From Pseudomonas cuatrocienegasensis (GTDB taxonomy: Bacteria > Pseudomonadota > Gammaproteobacteria > Pseudomonadales > Pseudomonadaceae): a DNA stretch of 64,000 bases. Position 1 is the stretch's first letter, and every line of letters begins with the position of its first letter. Below, piece by piece: positions 9,519 to 17,923 of the stretch. A model generated the notes under the pieces. That model was given only the letters and a program-made list of their open reading frames with translations, was not told the DNA's origin and searched no databases. The position numbers and the translations under genes were made by a program. The stretch spans positions 192,581-256,580 of the forward strand of contig NZ_FOFP01000005.1 in NCBI RefSeq assembly GCF_900110925.1, in the 5' to 3' direction.

Positions 9519-10133
9519 ATGAACGCACTCTGCACTGCCTTACCCGAACAGCTGCGTCTGTTACTGGTAGATGACCACCGCATCTTCCTCGATGGCCTCA
9601 GCCTGGCCCTCGCCCCGCTCTGCCCCGACCTGCACATCAGCACCGCGCACAACGCCGCTACGGCTGAAGCCTGTCTGCGTCAAACCGCCTTCGACCTGAT
9701 TCTTCTGGACCTGAACCTGCCCGACATGCCAGGCCTTGACCTGCTGCAACGCTGGCAACAGCAGGGCCACCTGACACCTGTGGCCATCCTTAGCGCCAGC
9801 GACTCGCCGCTCGACGCCCAGGCCGCACTGCACGCCGGCGCCCTGGGGTTTATTCCCAAGAGTGCTGATGGCGATGCTCTGCGCGCGGCGGTGACCCGCG
9901 TTCTACTTGGCGAAGTGCTGCCTGGGCCAGCAGCCGCACGTCTGCCTCTGACCCCGCGCCAGCAACAGATCCTCCGCCTGCTGGCCGAAGGGCTGCCAAA
10001 CAAGTTGATCAGCCGCGAGCTGAGCCTGTCCGAAGACACCATCAAGACCCATCTCAAAACGCTTTATCAGGAACTTGACGTGCATACCCGCACGGCCTGT
10101 GTGCAAGTCGCCCGCCAACGCGGCTGGCTTTAG
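9519..10133 (+). CDS. LuxR/NarL-family response regulator
   Basis: A 204-residue regulator with a receiver domain (LLLVDDHRIFLDG, acceptor Asp in ILLDLNLPD at about residue 68, Lys in FIPKSA) and a C-terminal LuxR-type helix-turn-helix (LTPRQQQILRLLAEGLPNKLISREL, then DTIKTHLKTLYQELDV). It binds DNA when phosphorylated. Its stop overlaps, tail to tail, the stop of a hybrid histidine kinase, the obvious partner. It lies immediately downstream of the FadL gene on the same strand, so fatty-acid or lipid signalling is plausible but unproven. Confidence 0.93.
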   Translation: MNALCTALPEQLRLLLVDDHRIFLDGLSLALAPLCPDLHISTAHNAATAEACLRQTAFDLILLDLNLPDMPGLDLLQRWQQQGHLTPVAILSASDSPLDAQAALHAGALGFIPKSADGDALRAAVTRVLLGEVLPGPAAARLPLTPRQQQILRLLAEGLPNKLISRELSLSEDTIKTHLKTLYQELDVHTRTACVQVARQRGWL

Positions 10134-11893
10134 CCTGCCGGCAGCATCACTGCCAGGGCCTGGCGCAGGCGTGCCGGCAGCAGCGGTTTACCCAGCAGGG
10201 TGACGTGGGCCGGCATACAGCGCTCCTGCAGTTCCGGCGTTACCTCGGCCGTGATCAACAAAGCCGGCAGCATGCGCCCGGCCTCCTCACGCAGGCGCTC
10301 CAGGGCGCGCAGGCCATCTTCTTCGGTGCCCAGGCGATAATCGCTGATCAGCAAGTGGGGCGGCGCCTCAGCTACAGCCAGCAGCGCCTCGCCGAGGGTT
10401 GCACAGGCCGCCACGTCACAGCCCCAACGCTCGAGCAGGCCGCGCAGTGCCTCACGGCTGGCTGCATCGTCTTCGAGCAGCAGAAGGCGCCCGTGCATCC
10501 GAGCAGCAATGGTCGGGCTGGATGCCACCTCGGCCACAGCCGCCGGCAACAGCAGGCTGAAACAGGCGCCCTGCCCGCGCTGCGACCTGAGCTGCAGCGG
10601 ATGTGCCAGACGCGCTGCCAGTTGCCGCACGATGGCCAGCCCCAAGCCCAGGCCGCGCTCGGCATTGCGCCCGGGGTTGTGCAACTGACGAAACTCCTCG
10701 AACACCTGCGCCTGTTCGGCGGCGTCCAGGCCCCGGCCGTCATCTTCGACAGCTAACAGCACCTGGTCGTCCTGGCGCCGCACGCTGACCCGTATCGCTT
10801 GCGCGTCGGCGTGACGCAGGGCGTTGCTCAGCAGGTTGCGCACCATGCGCTCAAGCAACAGCGGATCGCTGCAGACCCAGACATCTGCGTCACTGTGCAG
10901 GCTAATAAGCGGCCCCTCAGCCTGCACCTCGCCGTGTGTTTCAGCGACCAGGCGCTCGAGCAGCGGTCGCAAGGCGAAGGCCTGAGGCTTGACCGGCACA
11001 CCGCCCGGCAATGTCAGACGGGTGTAGTCGAGCAATGACTGCAGTAACCGGCTGAGCTGCTCCACCGATACCGCCAAGCGGCTGCTGACTTGCCTAACCT
11101 CGGGTGTCTCACTGCGCTCAACCAGGTGCTGGGCGTACAGGCCCATGGCATTGAGCGGCTGCCGCAGGTCGTGGCTGGCCGCCGCCAGCAACTGCAGCTT
11201 GCGTGCGTCATCGCGCTCGGCACGCTGGCGCGCCAGGTCGAGCAAGCGCAAGTTGAGCCAGGCACCACGCTGACCGTGCTCCTGCAGGTAGGCGCCACCG
11301 CTGCCGATCAGGTTGGCGCACAGCAGGAACAGCCCCTGGTACGAGAGAATCGCGCGGGCATCGCCGAACCACACCCCGATGCCGAGAAACAGCGCGCAAA
11401 AGCCCCAACACACCAGGCTCACCGCGCGAAAGGAGATACCAAGCAGCACATAGCCAAACAGCAAAATCAGAAACAGCCCGTCGTAGGGCATGGCCAGGCC
11501 CTGGGCCCAGGACAGGTGAATAATCAGCACCACACAGATGCCATTCAATGCGAAAGCACCGCTGTACACGCGCAACACGGCGCGTGGTGGGCGATCCGGC
11601 AGTCTGCAGTAGAGCACCGCCAGAATCACCCCGAGGATCGCCAGGCTGCGCAGCGGCAGGCTCATCAGGCTGACAGCCAGGGGCAGCAGCATCAGGTCGA
11701 GGCCGACATAGATCAGTTGGAACAGGATCGCCGTGCCGCCGATCAGCAGCAGGCGCCGCTGGATACGCTGGCGGCGATGCTCGACAAAGCCCTCTTCGAG
11801 TTCCCCGGCAAAGCGCAGCCACGCGTAGCCACGGCGCTGTTGAGTCAGCAGTTGCTGCTCCTCCTGCTCCAGGGTCAGGCTGGCGCGGGTCAC
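10130..11893 (-). CDS. Membrane hybrid sensor histidine kinase with C-terminal receiver
   Basis: A 587-residue protein. Several hydrophobic helices occupy roughly residues 45-215. The HisKA domain has H-box SHDLRQPLNAMG. The HATPase has an N-box NLLSNALRHADA, DDGRGLD (G1) and GLGLGLAIV (G2). A C-terminal receiver follows, with LLLLEDDAASRE, ISDYRLG (acceptor Asp) and LLGKPL. The SHDLRQPL form is typical of NahK/ErcS'-like kinases lacking periplasmic sensor domains. Its stop overlaps that of the convergent response regulator; the lipase foldase lies 18 bp upstream on the same strand, so it may share the lipase transcript. Confidence 0.92.
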   Translation of the reverse strand: MTRASLTLEQEEQQLLTQQRRGYAWLRFAGELEEGFVEHRRQRIQRRLLLIGGTAILFQLIYVGLDLMLLPLAVSLMSLPLRSLAILGVILAVLYCRLPDRPPRAVLRVYSGAFALNGICVVLIIHLSWAQGLAMPYDGLFLILLFGYVLLGISFRAVSLVCWGFCALFLGIGVWFGDARAILSYQGLFLLCANLIGSGGAYLQEHGQRGAWLNLRLLDLARQRAERDDARKLQLLAAASHDLRQPLNAMGLYAQHLVERSETPEVRQVSSRLAVSVEQLSRLLQSLLDYTRLTLPGGVPVKPQAFALRPLLERLVAETHGEVQAEGPLISLHSDADVWVCSDPLLLERMVRNLLSNALRHADAQAIRVSVRRQDDQVLLAVEDDGRGLDAAEQAQVFEEFRQLHNPGRNAERGLGLGLAIVRQLAARLAHPLQLRSQRGQGACFSLLLPAAVAEVASSPTIAARMHGRLLLLEDDAASREALRGLLERWGCDVAACATLGEALLAVAEAPPHLLISDYRLGTEEDGLRALERLREEAGRMLPALLITAEVTPELQERCMPAHVTLLGKPLLPARLRQALAVMLPAG

Positions 11894-11911
11894 CCGTTCA
11901 CCTGCTGGCGG

Positions 11912-12952
11912 TCAGGGGTTTGGCTGTTGCAGATGGCTGGCAATGGCATCGTAAGTCTCGACCCGGTGGTAATCCTCGGCGGCAAACAGACGCTGGCGCA
12001 AACGCACCTGCTCGCGCTGCTGGTCGAGCGCACTCAGCCCCGCACTGCGCTGCTCCGCCAGCGCCTCGCGGTAGGCGCTGTAACGCTGCTGCCAGAGGCG
12101 TTCGCGACGCTGCTCGGCGAGCAGGCGTTCGACCGTCGGCGGATCATAGGTCAAGGCGAGGAACGCACGCACCTGCTGTTCATCCGCACCCTCACGCCAC
12201 AGACGCGCCTGTTCGGCCTGCTGTACCAGAGCCTGCTGCTGACGCAACTCACTGGCCTGCAGGGCCGCGGGTAGTTGCTCGCGGGCCTGCGCCAGGGCGA
12301 GTGCCTTGTCAGCCTCGCTCAGGTCGGTGCGCGCATTCAGGCCAAGGGTCTCGAGGGTGTAGCGTGCATAGGCCTCTTCAGCGCCAAACAAACCCTCCAC
12401 GGCTGCAGCGGAAAAGTGACTGCGACGCAGCTGCGCCAGGCGCTCGAAAGCGTCCTGCAGCGCCGCCAGCTGCCCTTGCGGCTGTTGCTGCGAAGGCGCC
12501 AAGGGTTGCTGCATCAGAGCCAGGCTAGCGCGCTTGTACTCCAGGTAGTCACCCAACAGGTCGACCAATTGGCTGCGTGCTGGCTCGGCCAGGCGGCCGC
12601 GAACATCCGCTAGCAAGGCGCCCAGGCTGGCATCGAGCCCCGCCTGATCGACGGCACTGAGGAAGTAATCGAAATAGTCGCGTACACCCAGGTCGACTAG
12701 CAGGTTACCCGCCGCATTGGTGCTCAACCGACCATCCACCTCGGTGCCTACCAGCGGCGCCAGCGCTGCGGCTGCAGAGGACGGCGCCACCACGTGTGGC
12801 GCTGCGCCTGGCACGACTGCAGGCGCAGATTGCACAACCGGGCGCGCCTGCGCCACGGGAGGCGAAACCACAGCCGCAGGGCTTGGCCAGTTAAGCAGCA
12901 GCGTGCCCCCGGCGGCCAGCAGTGCCAGGGTGACGATCAGCAGTCGAGGCAT
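11912..12952 (-). CDS. lifO: Lipase-specific foldase (Lif, lipase chaperone)
   Basis: A 346-residue steric chaperone with an N-terminal membrane anchor (LLIVTLALLAAGGTLLL, residues 4-20), an Ala/Pro-rich linker to about residue 65, and an all-helical folding domain. The diagnostic motif VRDYFDYFLSA near residue 90 matches the RxxFDYFLSA signature of lipase foldases. It folds the secreted lipase in the periplasm before type II export. It begins 3 bp after the lipase stop, the usual lipA-lif pairing. The long Gln/Arg/Leu-rich helices resemble coiled coils, as expected. Confidence 0.94.
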   Translation of the reverse strand: MPRLLIVTLALLAAGGTLLLNWPSPAAVVSPPVAQARPVVQSAPAVVPGAAPHVVAPSSAAAALAPLVGTEVDGRLSTNAAGNLLVDLGVRDYFDYFLSAVDQAGLDASLGALLADVRGRLAEPARSQLVDLLGDYLEYKRASLALMQQPLAPSQQQPQGQLAALQDAFERLAQLRRSHFSAAAVEGLFGAEEAYARYTLETLGLNARTDLSEADKALALAQAREQLPAALQASELRQQQALVQQAEQARLWREGADEQQVRAFLALTYDPPTVERLLAEQRRERLWQQRYSAYREALAEQRSAGLSALDQQREQVRLRQRLFAAEDYHRVETYDAIASHLQQPNP

Positions 12953-12955
12953 CCC

Positions 12956-13882
12956 TCAGACACCTTTGTTTTTCAGGCGGTTGGCATGCTGGCGGTACAA
13001 CGACACTGGCTCGGTCCAGCCACGCATGCCAAACAGGTGGTTGATCGCATCGACGTGGTTCATGTTGTAACCGTCGCCGAGCACCTGCCCCAGGTAGGTC
13101 GAGCAGACCCCGACCAGGCCATCGTTTTTCTCGCTGCCGAATGCCAGGCCGGTGATCGCCAGGAACGGATCGACTGCATCGAAGACGTTGGTGTAAGCCA
13201 CATTGCCGGTCCAGGAGAAGTAGCGAATGCTGTGGCCGCGAACGTTGTGCACCTCCGTGGACTTGGCGCAGTAGCTGCTGCTGTTGACGCCCCAGGGGTG
13301 GCGGCTATTGAGCGCGGCAGTACCGGAGCTGGTCAGGGTCTGCAGCGCTGCCAGGCCGTTTTGCGGATTGTTGCTGCCCGACAGCAGATTGATCACCGAA
13401 CCCAAGGCATTGGCCAGCGCATTGGCACCGCCTTCGATGGCGCCGTTGGCCGGGATCGCCCCACGTAGCACATCGGCCACCTTGGAGCCTTTGTTGACGC
13501 CGTTGATCGAGGTCACCGAGGCCACCAGGTCGGGCCGTAAAGATGCGGCGACCCGCGAAGTCGGCGAACCCTGACTATGACCAATAAGGTTGACCTTGCC
13601 GCCGTTGGCGCCGGCCCAAGGCACGATCTGCCGCGCCAGTTCTGCACCGCGCTGCTCGCTGTCGTTAAATGCCGCGACACTGGCAACGAAGACCTTGGCG
13701 CCATCGCGCTCGAGGTTCCAGGGGATGGTGTGGAAGTAGTTGATCAACCCGCCGATGGTGTTGAAACCAGTCACACCGTGCACCAGCACAATCGGATAGC
13801 GGGTCTGGGTGTAGTTGGCGTGGGCCTCGACGGCACCAAGCAGGGCTGCTGCAGCCAGGGCAGTGGTAATGACGCGACGCAT
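12956..13882 (-). CDS. lipA: Secreted triacylglycerol lipase, family I
   Basis: A 308-residue precursor with signal peptide residues 1-23 (cleavage after AHA, mature NYTQTRYPIVLVHG). The catalytic triad is readable: Ser103 in GHSQGS, Asp254 in NDGLVG, His276 in NMNHVD. HG at 35-36 forms the oxyanion region. Cys205 and Cys260 are placed for the family's single disulfide. It hydrolyses triglycerides outside the cell after foldase-assisted folding and type II secretion. The nucleophile elbow GHSQGS differs from the usual GHSHGG or GHSQGG in its last residue. FadL, a two-component pair and the foldase are nearby, suggesting a lipid-utilisation locus. Confidence 0.94.
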   Translation of the reverse strand: MRRVITTALAAAALLGAVEAHANYTQTRYPIVLVHGVTGFNTIGGLINYFHTIPWNLERDGAKVFVASVAAFNDSEQRGAELARQIVPWAGANGGKVNLIGHSQGSPTSRVAASLRPDLVASVTSINGVNKGSKVADVLRGAIPANGAIEGGANALANALGSVINLLSGSNNPQNGLAALQTLTSSGTAALNSRHPWGVNSSSYCAKSTEVHNVRGHSIRYFSWTGNVAYTNVFDAVDPFLAITGLAFGSEKNDGLVGVCSTYLGQVLGDGYNMNHVDAINHLFGMRGWTEPVSLYRQHANRLKNKGV

Positions 13883-13998
13883 GGGTGCCTCCTTGTTTTT
13901 ATTGTGGGCACGCCGGGAGACTGCGTCCGGCGTAGCACCACTCTAAAGGAGGCCTGGCGACCCTCCCATCGCCCAGATGGGTGAAGGTCGCGACGGCA

Positions 13999-14550
13999 TC
14001 AGGGTTGGCTGGCGATGGCCTGCTCCACCGCAGCCAGCAGCTTGGGATCATCCGGTGCGGTACGGCTGGAGAACGCCGCGACCACCTGACCTTTGCGGTC
14101 CACCACATACTTGGAGAAGTTCCAGCCCGGCGCCTCGCTCTGCACGGCCAGGCCTTTGAACAACGCAATGGCGTTGGCCCCGGTGACGTGCTGGGGCTCG
14201 GTCATGGCGAAGGTCACGCCGTAATTGACGTAGCACACCGTAGCGGTCTCGGCGGCATCATTGGACTCCTGCTTGAAGTCGTCCGAGGGCACCCCGAGAA
14301 TTTCCAGCCCCTCGCCCTTGTAGCGCTGGTACAGCGCCTCCAGCCCTTTGAACTGCGGGGTAAATCCGCAAAAGCTCGCCGTATTGACCACCACCATGGG
14401 CTTGCCGGCGAACTGCTCGCACAGGTCGATAGAGGTTTTCGCGCGCAGCTTGGGCAATTCGCCTTCAAGCAGCGCCGGGCACTCGGCAGCCAGCGTGGTA
14501 CTGCTCAACGCACCAAGCAGCAGGGGGACAGCCAGAAGACGCGAAAACAT
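13999..14550 (-). CDS. Glutathione peroxidase-family protein with signal peptide
   Basis: A 183-residue thioredoxin-fold peroxidase. ATG at 14550 is preceded by GAGG at eight bases and gives a signal peptide ([22 protein letters not shown]), so the enzyme is probably periplasmic. The peroxidatic Cys lies in [14 protein letters not shown], and the conserved Trp-Asn pair in [10 protein letters not shown]. It is expected to reduce peroxides with thioredoxin- or glutathione-like donors. Six copies of CAGAGA (seen as TCTCTG on its strand) end 17 bp upstream of the start, an odd leader. It lies downstream of an MFS gene on the same strand. Confidence 0.9.
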   Translation of the reverse strand: MFSRLLAVPLLLGALSSTTLAAECPALLEGELPKLRAKTSIDLCEQFAGKPMVVVNTASFCGFTPQFKGLEALYQRYKGEGLEILGVPSDDFKQESNDAAETATVCYVNYGVTFAMTEPQHVTGANAIALFKGLAVQSEAPGWNFSKYVVDRKGQVVAAFSSRTAPDDPKLLAAVEQAIASQP

Positions 14551-14567
14551 GATCGAAACCTCGCTCA

Positions 14568-14603
14568 CAGAGACAGAGACAGAGACAGAGACAGAGACAG
14601 AGA
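14568..14603. repeat. Hexanucleotide microsatellite (CAGAGA)6
   Basis: Six perfect copies of CAGAGA occupy 36 bp directly in the leader of the glutathione peroxidase gene. Such arrays are prone to slipped-strand copy-number change and could alter promoter-to-start spacing. Changing the array would not shift the reading frame if the ATG at 14550 is the start. Confidence 0.97.
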
Positions 14604-14655
14604 TACGCTACGCCCAGGCCAACGGCTCAGCAATCGGCAACGGTAACCCGATGCG

Positions 14656-14781
14656 TCAGCACAGGCTCATCCCCAGTTGCAGCAAAGCCAAACCGCCCTG
14701 GCGCCAACCCCACCAGGCCAGCGCCAGGAGTGCGCAGGCAGCGACGCCCAACAACAATCCCCCAACAAACCGAACACTCAT
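14656..14781 (-). CDS. 41-residue hydrophobic small protein coupled to the MFS gene
   Basis: A short frame starts at ATG 14781, overlapping the MFS transporter stop as ATGA, and ends with TGA at 14656. The product is one transmembrane helix (FVGGLLLGVAACALLALAWW, residues 5-24) followed by WRQGGLALLQLGMSLC. The overlap and the clean membrane profile argue that it is translated; there is no similarity I recognise. It may be a transporter-associated small membrane peptide. Confidence 0.5.
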   Translation of the reverse strand: MSVRFVGGLLLGVAACALLALAWWGWRQGGLALLQLGMSLC

Positions 14782-15980
14782 ATGCCGGCCGTGCGCAAAC
14801 GCGCGACCGGCTGCTCGCGCACCGGCCAGTTAAGGGCCGCGGCCAGCAGGCTGAGCAGGATCGAGATCTGCCATACCAGGTCGTAGTTGCCGGTGTGGTC
14901 ATAAACATAACCACCCAACCAGCCACCGAGAAACGCCCCGAGCTGGTGAAACAGAAAGACGATGCCGCCCAGCATCGACAGGTTGCGCACGCCAAACAGC
15001 GTCGCCACCGTGCCATTGGTCAGCGGTACCGTCGACAACCATAGCAGCCCCATGCTGATGCCGAATGCATAGGCGCTCCAGACCGTTAGCGGCGCCATGA
15101 TAAACACCGTGATCACCACCGCCCGTGCCAGGTACAGCGCTGTGAGCAGGCGCGGCTTGGACATGCGCCCGCCCAGCCAGCCGGCGATGTAGGTGCCGAA
15201 AATATTGAATAGCCCAACCAGCGCCAAGACCGTGGTCCCAACCAGCGCCGGCAGGTGTTGGTCGACCAGGTAGGCCGGCAGGTGCACACCGATAAACACC
15301 ACCTGAAAGCCACAGACGAAAAAGCCCAGGGCCAGCAACCAGAAACCGCGATGCGCACAGGCCTCGCGCAGCGCCTCAGCCAGGGTCTGCTCGCCTGCCA
15401 GGACCGGCAACGGCACATCTTTGATCATGCTTGCCAACGGCACGATCAGCGCCACCAAAAGCCCCAGGGCCAACAGCGCAGCCGACCAACCCAGCCAGGC
15501 AATCAGGCCAAGAGACCCAGGTAGCATGATGAACTGGCCAAATGAGCCTGCAGCAGCGGCAATGCCCATGGCCATGCTGCGGTTCTGCGCGGGGACGGCG
15601 CGACCTACCACGCCGAGAATCACCGAGAACGAGGTGCCGGACAAACCGATGCCAATCAGCAGCCCCGCACTCAGCGACAACGACCAGGGCGAGTCAGCCA
15701 GGGCCATGCACAGCAGGCCGAGGGCATAGAGCACACCGCCGACGATCACCGTGCGGCGCGCGCCGAAGCGGTCGGCAACGGCGCCGGCAAAGGGCTGTGC
15801 CAAACCCCAGATCAGATTTTGCAGGGCGATGGCAAAGGCGAATACCTCACGCCCCCAGCCAAAGTCGGCGCTCATCGGCGCCAAAAACAGGCCGAAGCCG
15901 TGCCGGATACCCAGCGACAGGGCCAGGATCAGCGATGCCCCCAGCAGAATCCATATGCTCTTGCGCCACACCGAATGCAT
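14778..15980 (-). CDS. MFS transporter
   Basis: A 400-residue major-facilitator protein with about 12 hydrophobic segments. The loop-2 motif appears as GAVADRFGARRTVI near residue 70. The N-terminus LGIRHGFGLFLAPMSADFGWGREVF resembles the monocarboxylate/oxalate-formate antiporter-like group. Substrate is unknown. It carries a 41-residue membrane peptide overlapping its stop codon, and a periplasmic glutathione peroxidase follows on the same strand. Nothing suggests truncation. Confidence 0.9.
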   Translation of the reverse strand: MHSVWRKSIWILLGASLILALSLGIRHGFGLFLAPMSADFGWGREVFAFAIALQNLIWGLAQPFAGAVADRFGARRTVIVGGVLYALGLLCMALADSPWSLSLSAGLLIGIGLSGTSFSVILGVVGRAVPAQNRSMAMGIAAAAGSFGQFIMLPGSLGLIAWLGWSAALLALGLLVALIVPLASMIKDVPLPVLAGEQTLAEALREACAHRGFWLLALGFFVCGFQVVFIGVHLPAYLVDQHLPALVGTTVLALVGLFNIFGTYIAGWLGGRMSKPRLLTALYLARAVVITVFIMAPLTVWSAYAFGISMGLLWLSTVPLTNGTVATLFGVRNLSMLGGIVFLFHQLGAFLGGWLGGYVYDHTGNYDLVWQISILLSLLAAALNWPVREQPVARLRTAGI

Positions 15981-16171
15981 TACCGGTCCTTAGGGGCGCC
16001 AGCGCCCGTTCAGCCAAATAAAATCGTCACGGCCTGGGCCGCGCTCCACACAATAACGGCAGTACACCTTCACGCGCCATCCACACAATGCCGTACCGCC
16101 GAGCAATTTCTCTGAACACTACTGCCCCCCTGCAGGTCCACCACGGACAGCCACCGCAAGAGGACATCAGC

Positions 16172-16507
16172 ATGAGCACCACTGCCTATACCGACTGCAT
16201 CCAAGCCTGCAGCGCCTGCGCCATCGCCTGTGAAAGCTGCGCGGCCGCATGCCTGCGCGAACCCCATGTCGAGCAGATGCGCACCTGCATCCAGCTCGAC
16301 CTCGACTGCGTCGACCTGTGCCGTCTGGCCGAACGCCTGATGCTGCGCGAAAGCGCCCTGGTGGATGAAATATGCCGGCTCTGCGCCCTCGCCTGCCAAG
16401 CCTGCGCCGAGGAATGCGCCAAGCATGCCCACGACCATTGCCAGCAGTGCGCTCAGGCCTGCCAGCGTTGTGTCGAGGCGTGTGAGGCAATTGGCCTGGC
16501 CGCTTGA
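16172..16507 (+). CDS. Four-helix-bundle copper-storage protein (Csp-type, DUF326)
   Basis: A 111-residue protein with 19 cysteines, most spaced CxxxC or CxxC on successive helices (positions 9, 13, 16, 20, 23, 27, 39, 46, 50, 68, 71, 75, 78, 82, 90, 93, 97, 100 and 104). This is the pattern of Csp proteins, whose tetramers hold many Cu(I) ions inside four-helix bundles. There is no signal peptide, pointing to the cytosolic Csp3-like group. ATG at 16172 has AGAGGA nine bases upstream; a longer frame to 16088 lacks one. It stands alone, next to the cobalamin cluster. No copper-responsive operator was recognised. Confidence 0.9.
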   Translation: MSTTAYTDCIQACSACAIACESCAAACLREPHVEQMRTCIQLDLDCVDLCRLAERLMLRESALVDEICRLCALACQACAEECAKHAHDHCQQCAQACQRCVEACEAIGLAA

Positions 16508-16613
16508 TATTCGGCGCTGTGCAACAGAATACGAGGCCCTCTTGACGGGTATTCCATGATAAGAGGGCCGTCAGAGCGGGCATACTGGTGTCGCGCCGCG
16601 ATGGCAACGCAGG

Positions 16614-17351
16614 CTAGACGATAGCCAGCACCACCAGCACCGCGCACTCGGCTATTTCCAGCAACGCCCCCGCCGTGTCGCCGGTGGTACCCCCCAGGCG
16701 CTGGCGCATCAGATGCCGGAGCCAGAGGAATACCAAAGCCGCAACCGGCAAGGCCAATACAGCGGCGGCGCCGCCAATCAACAGCAGTAGCCCGCCATGC
16801 AGCGCCAGCACCCAGGGCAGCTGCCGGCGCGGCAGGTGCTCGGCCAATGCCTGGCCCAGGCCGCCGGCGCGCACATAGGGCGTGCAGAGAAACAGCAGCG
16901 GCAGCAGACCACGAGCCAGCCAGGGCACAAGCAGCAGTAATCCACCCTCGCCCGTCTGCAATAAGGCAACGAGGGCGGCGAACTTGAGCAGCAGCACCAC
17001 CACCAACACCACCACGGCGATCGGCCCGCTGCGTGGATCCTTCATGATCATCAGGGTGCGCTCTTTGTCGCCAAAGCCGCCCACCCAGGCATCGGCGCTG
17101 TCTGCCAGGCCATCCAGGTGCAAGCCGCCACTGAGGGCCACCCACAGGGCCAGCAACAGCGCCGCCTGCAACAACGCCGGCGTACCCGCCAGCAGCAGGT
17201 GCGCGGCCACCAGCAGCAGGCCGATCAGCGCGCCCACCAGCGGGTACCAGAGCAATGAGCGACCCACCTGCTCTGCCGCTGGCATGCCGGGCAGGCGCAC
17301 CGGCAAACGGGTAAGAAACTGCACGGCGATCAGCAGCGGCAAGGGCATCAC
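16614..17351 (-). CDS. cobS: Adenosylcobinamide-GDP ribazoletransferase (cobalamin synthase)
   Basis: A 245-residue polytopic membrane enzyme that joins alpha-ribazole to adenosylcobinamide-GDP in the last assembly step of adenosylcobalamin. The N-terminal motif QFLTRLPVRLP and the acidic signature GGLHLDGLADSADAW (residues about 75-90) bind the metal and substrates, and six or more hydrophobic helices follow. It is the final gene of the minus-strand cobalamin cluster and starts inside the cobC stop by four bases. In pseudomonad nomenclature it is also called cobV. Confidence 0.94.
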   Translation of the reverse strand: MMPLPLLIAVQFLTRLPVRLPGMPAAEQVGRSLLWYPLVGALIGLLLVAAHLLLAGTPALLQAALLLALWVALSGGLHLDGLADSADAWVGGFGDKERTLMIMKDPRSGPIAVVVLVVVLLLKFAALVALLQTGEGGLLLLVPWLARGLLPLLFLCTPYVRAGGLGQALAEHLPRRQLPWVLALHGGLLLLIGGAAAVLALPVAALVFLWLRHLMRQRLGGTTGDTAGALLEIAECAVLVVLAIV

Positions 17352-17923
17352 GGCAGCACCGCCAAGGTCCCCTCTGCTGTCCGCTGCAGGCGCACCCGCT
17401 CGGCATGGGCCACGCTGACCTGCAGCAGGTCCTGGCGCGGCAAGCCGCGAGCCTGGGCCAGCAGCAGGCGCATCACCCCACCGTGGGTGACGATCAGCAG
17501 GCGCTCGCCGGGATAATCACGCTGCAGGCGCTGCAGTGCGGCATGGATGCGTGCTTCGAACTGCAACAGCGGCTCGCCCTCGGGTGGGGTAAAGCTGTAC
17601 GGGTCAGCCCAGAAGCGGCCCAGGGCGTCGGCGTCAGTTTCCATCAGCTCAGCGGCGCTGCGCCCCTCCCAGGCGCCGAAGTGCAACTCCTGTAGATCAG
17701 CTTCCAAAGTAAGCGGCAAGGCGTGGGCAGCGGCCAACTCTTCGGCAAAGCGGGCGCAGCGCTGCAAGGGCGAGCTGATGATCCGATCCCAAGGTCCGGC
17801 GCCCTGCATCGCGCCGCGCAATTGCGCCCAGCCGGTCGCCGTGAGGGCATCGTCCAGGCTGCCGCGCAGGCCGCCACCCGATTCGGTTTCGCCGTGGCGC
17901 AGCAACTCCAGGTACAGGCTCAC
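17348..17923 (-). CDS. cobC: Alpha-ribazole phosphatase (histidine phosphatase family)
   Basis: A 191-residue histidine phosphatase. The catalytic LLRHGETE lies at residues 8-15; the second histidine is in [12 protein letters not shown] at about 146. Core Arg and Glu are present ([24 protein letters not shown]). It removes the phosphate of alpha-ribazole-5'-phosphate to feed CobS. Four-base overlaps with cobT upstream and cobS downstream indicate translational coupling. Another histidine phosphatase role is possible, but the neighbours make the assignment strong. Confidence 0.92.
   Translation of the reverse strand: MSLYLELLRHGETESGGGLRGSLDDALTATGWAQLRGAMQGAGPWDRIISSPLQRCARFAEELAAAHALPLTLEADLQELHFGAWEGRSAAELMETDADALGRFWADPYSFTPPEGEPLLQFEARIHAALQRLQRDYPGERLLIVTHGGVMRLLLAQARGLPRQDLLQVSVAHAERVRLQRTAEGTLAVLP

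Noticed and set aside
14568..14603. Signal of a CRISPR or coding repeat
   Set aside because: A simple six-base microsatellite, not spaced repeats, and outside any frame that starts at the favoured ATG.
16453..17406. A 317-codon minus-strand frame in the cobS region
   Set aside because: It overlaps cobS in another frame with low-complexity Gly/Ala/Arg content; cobS is certain.
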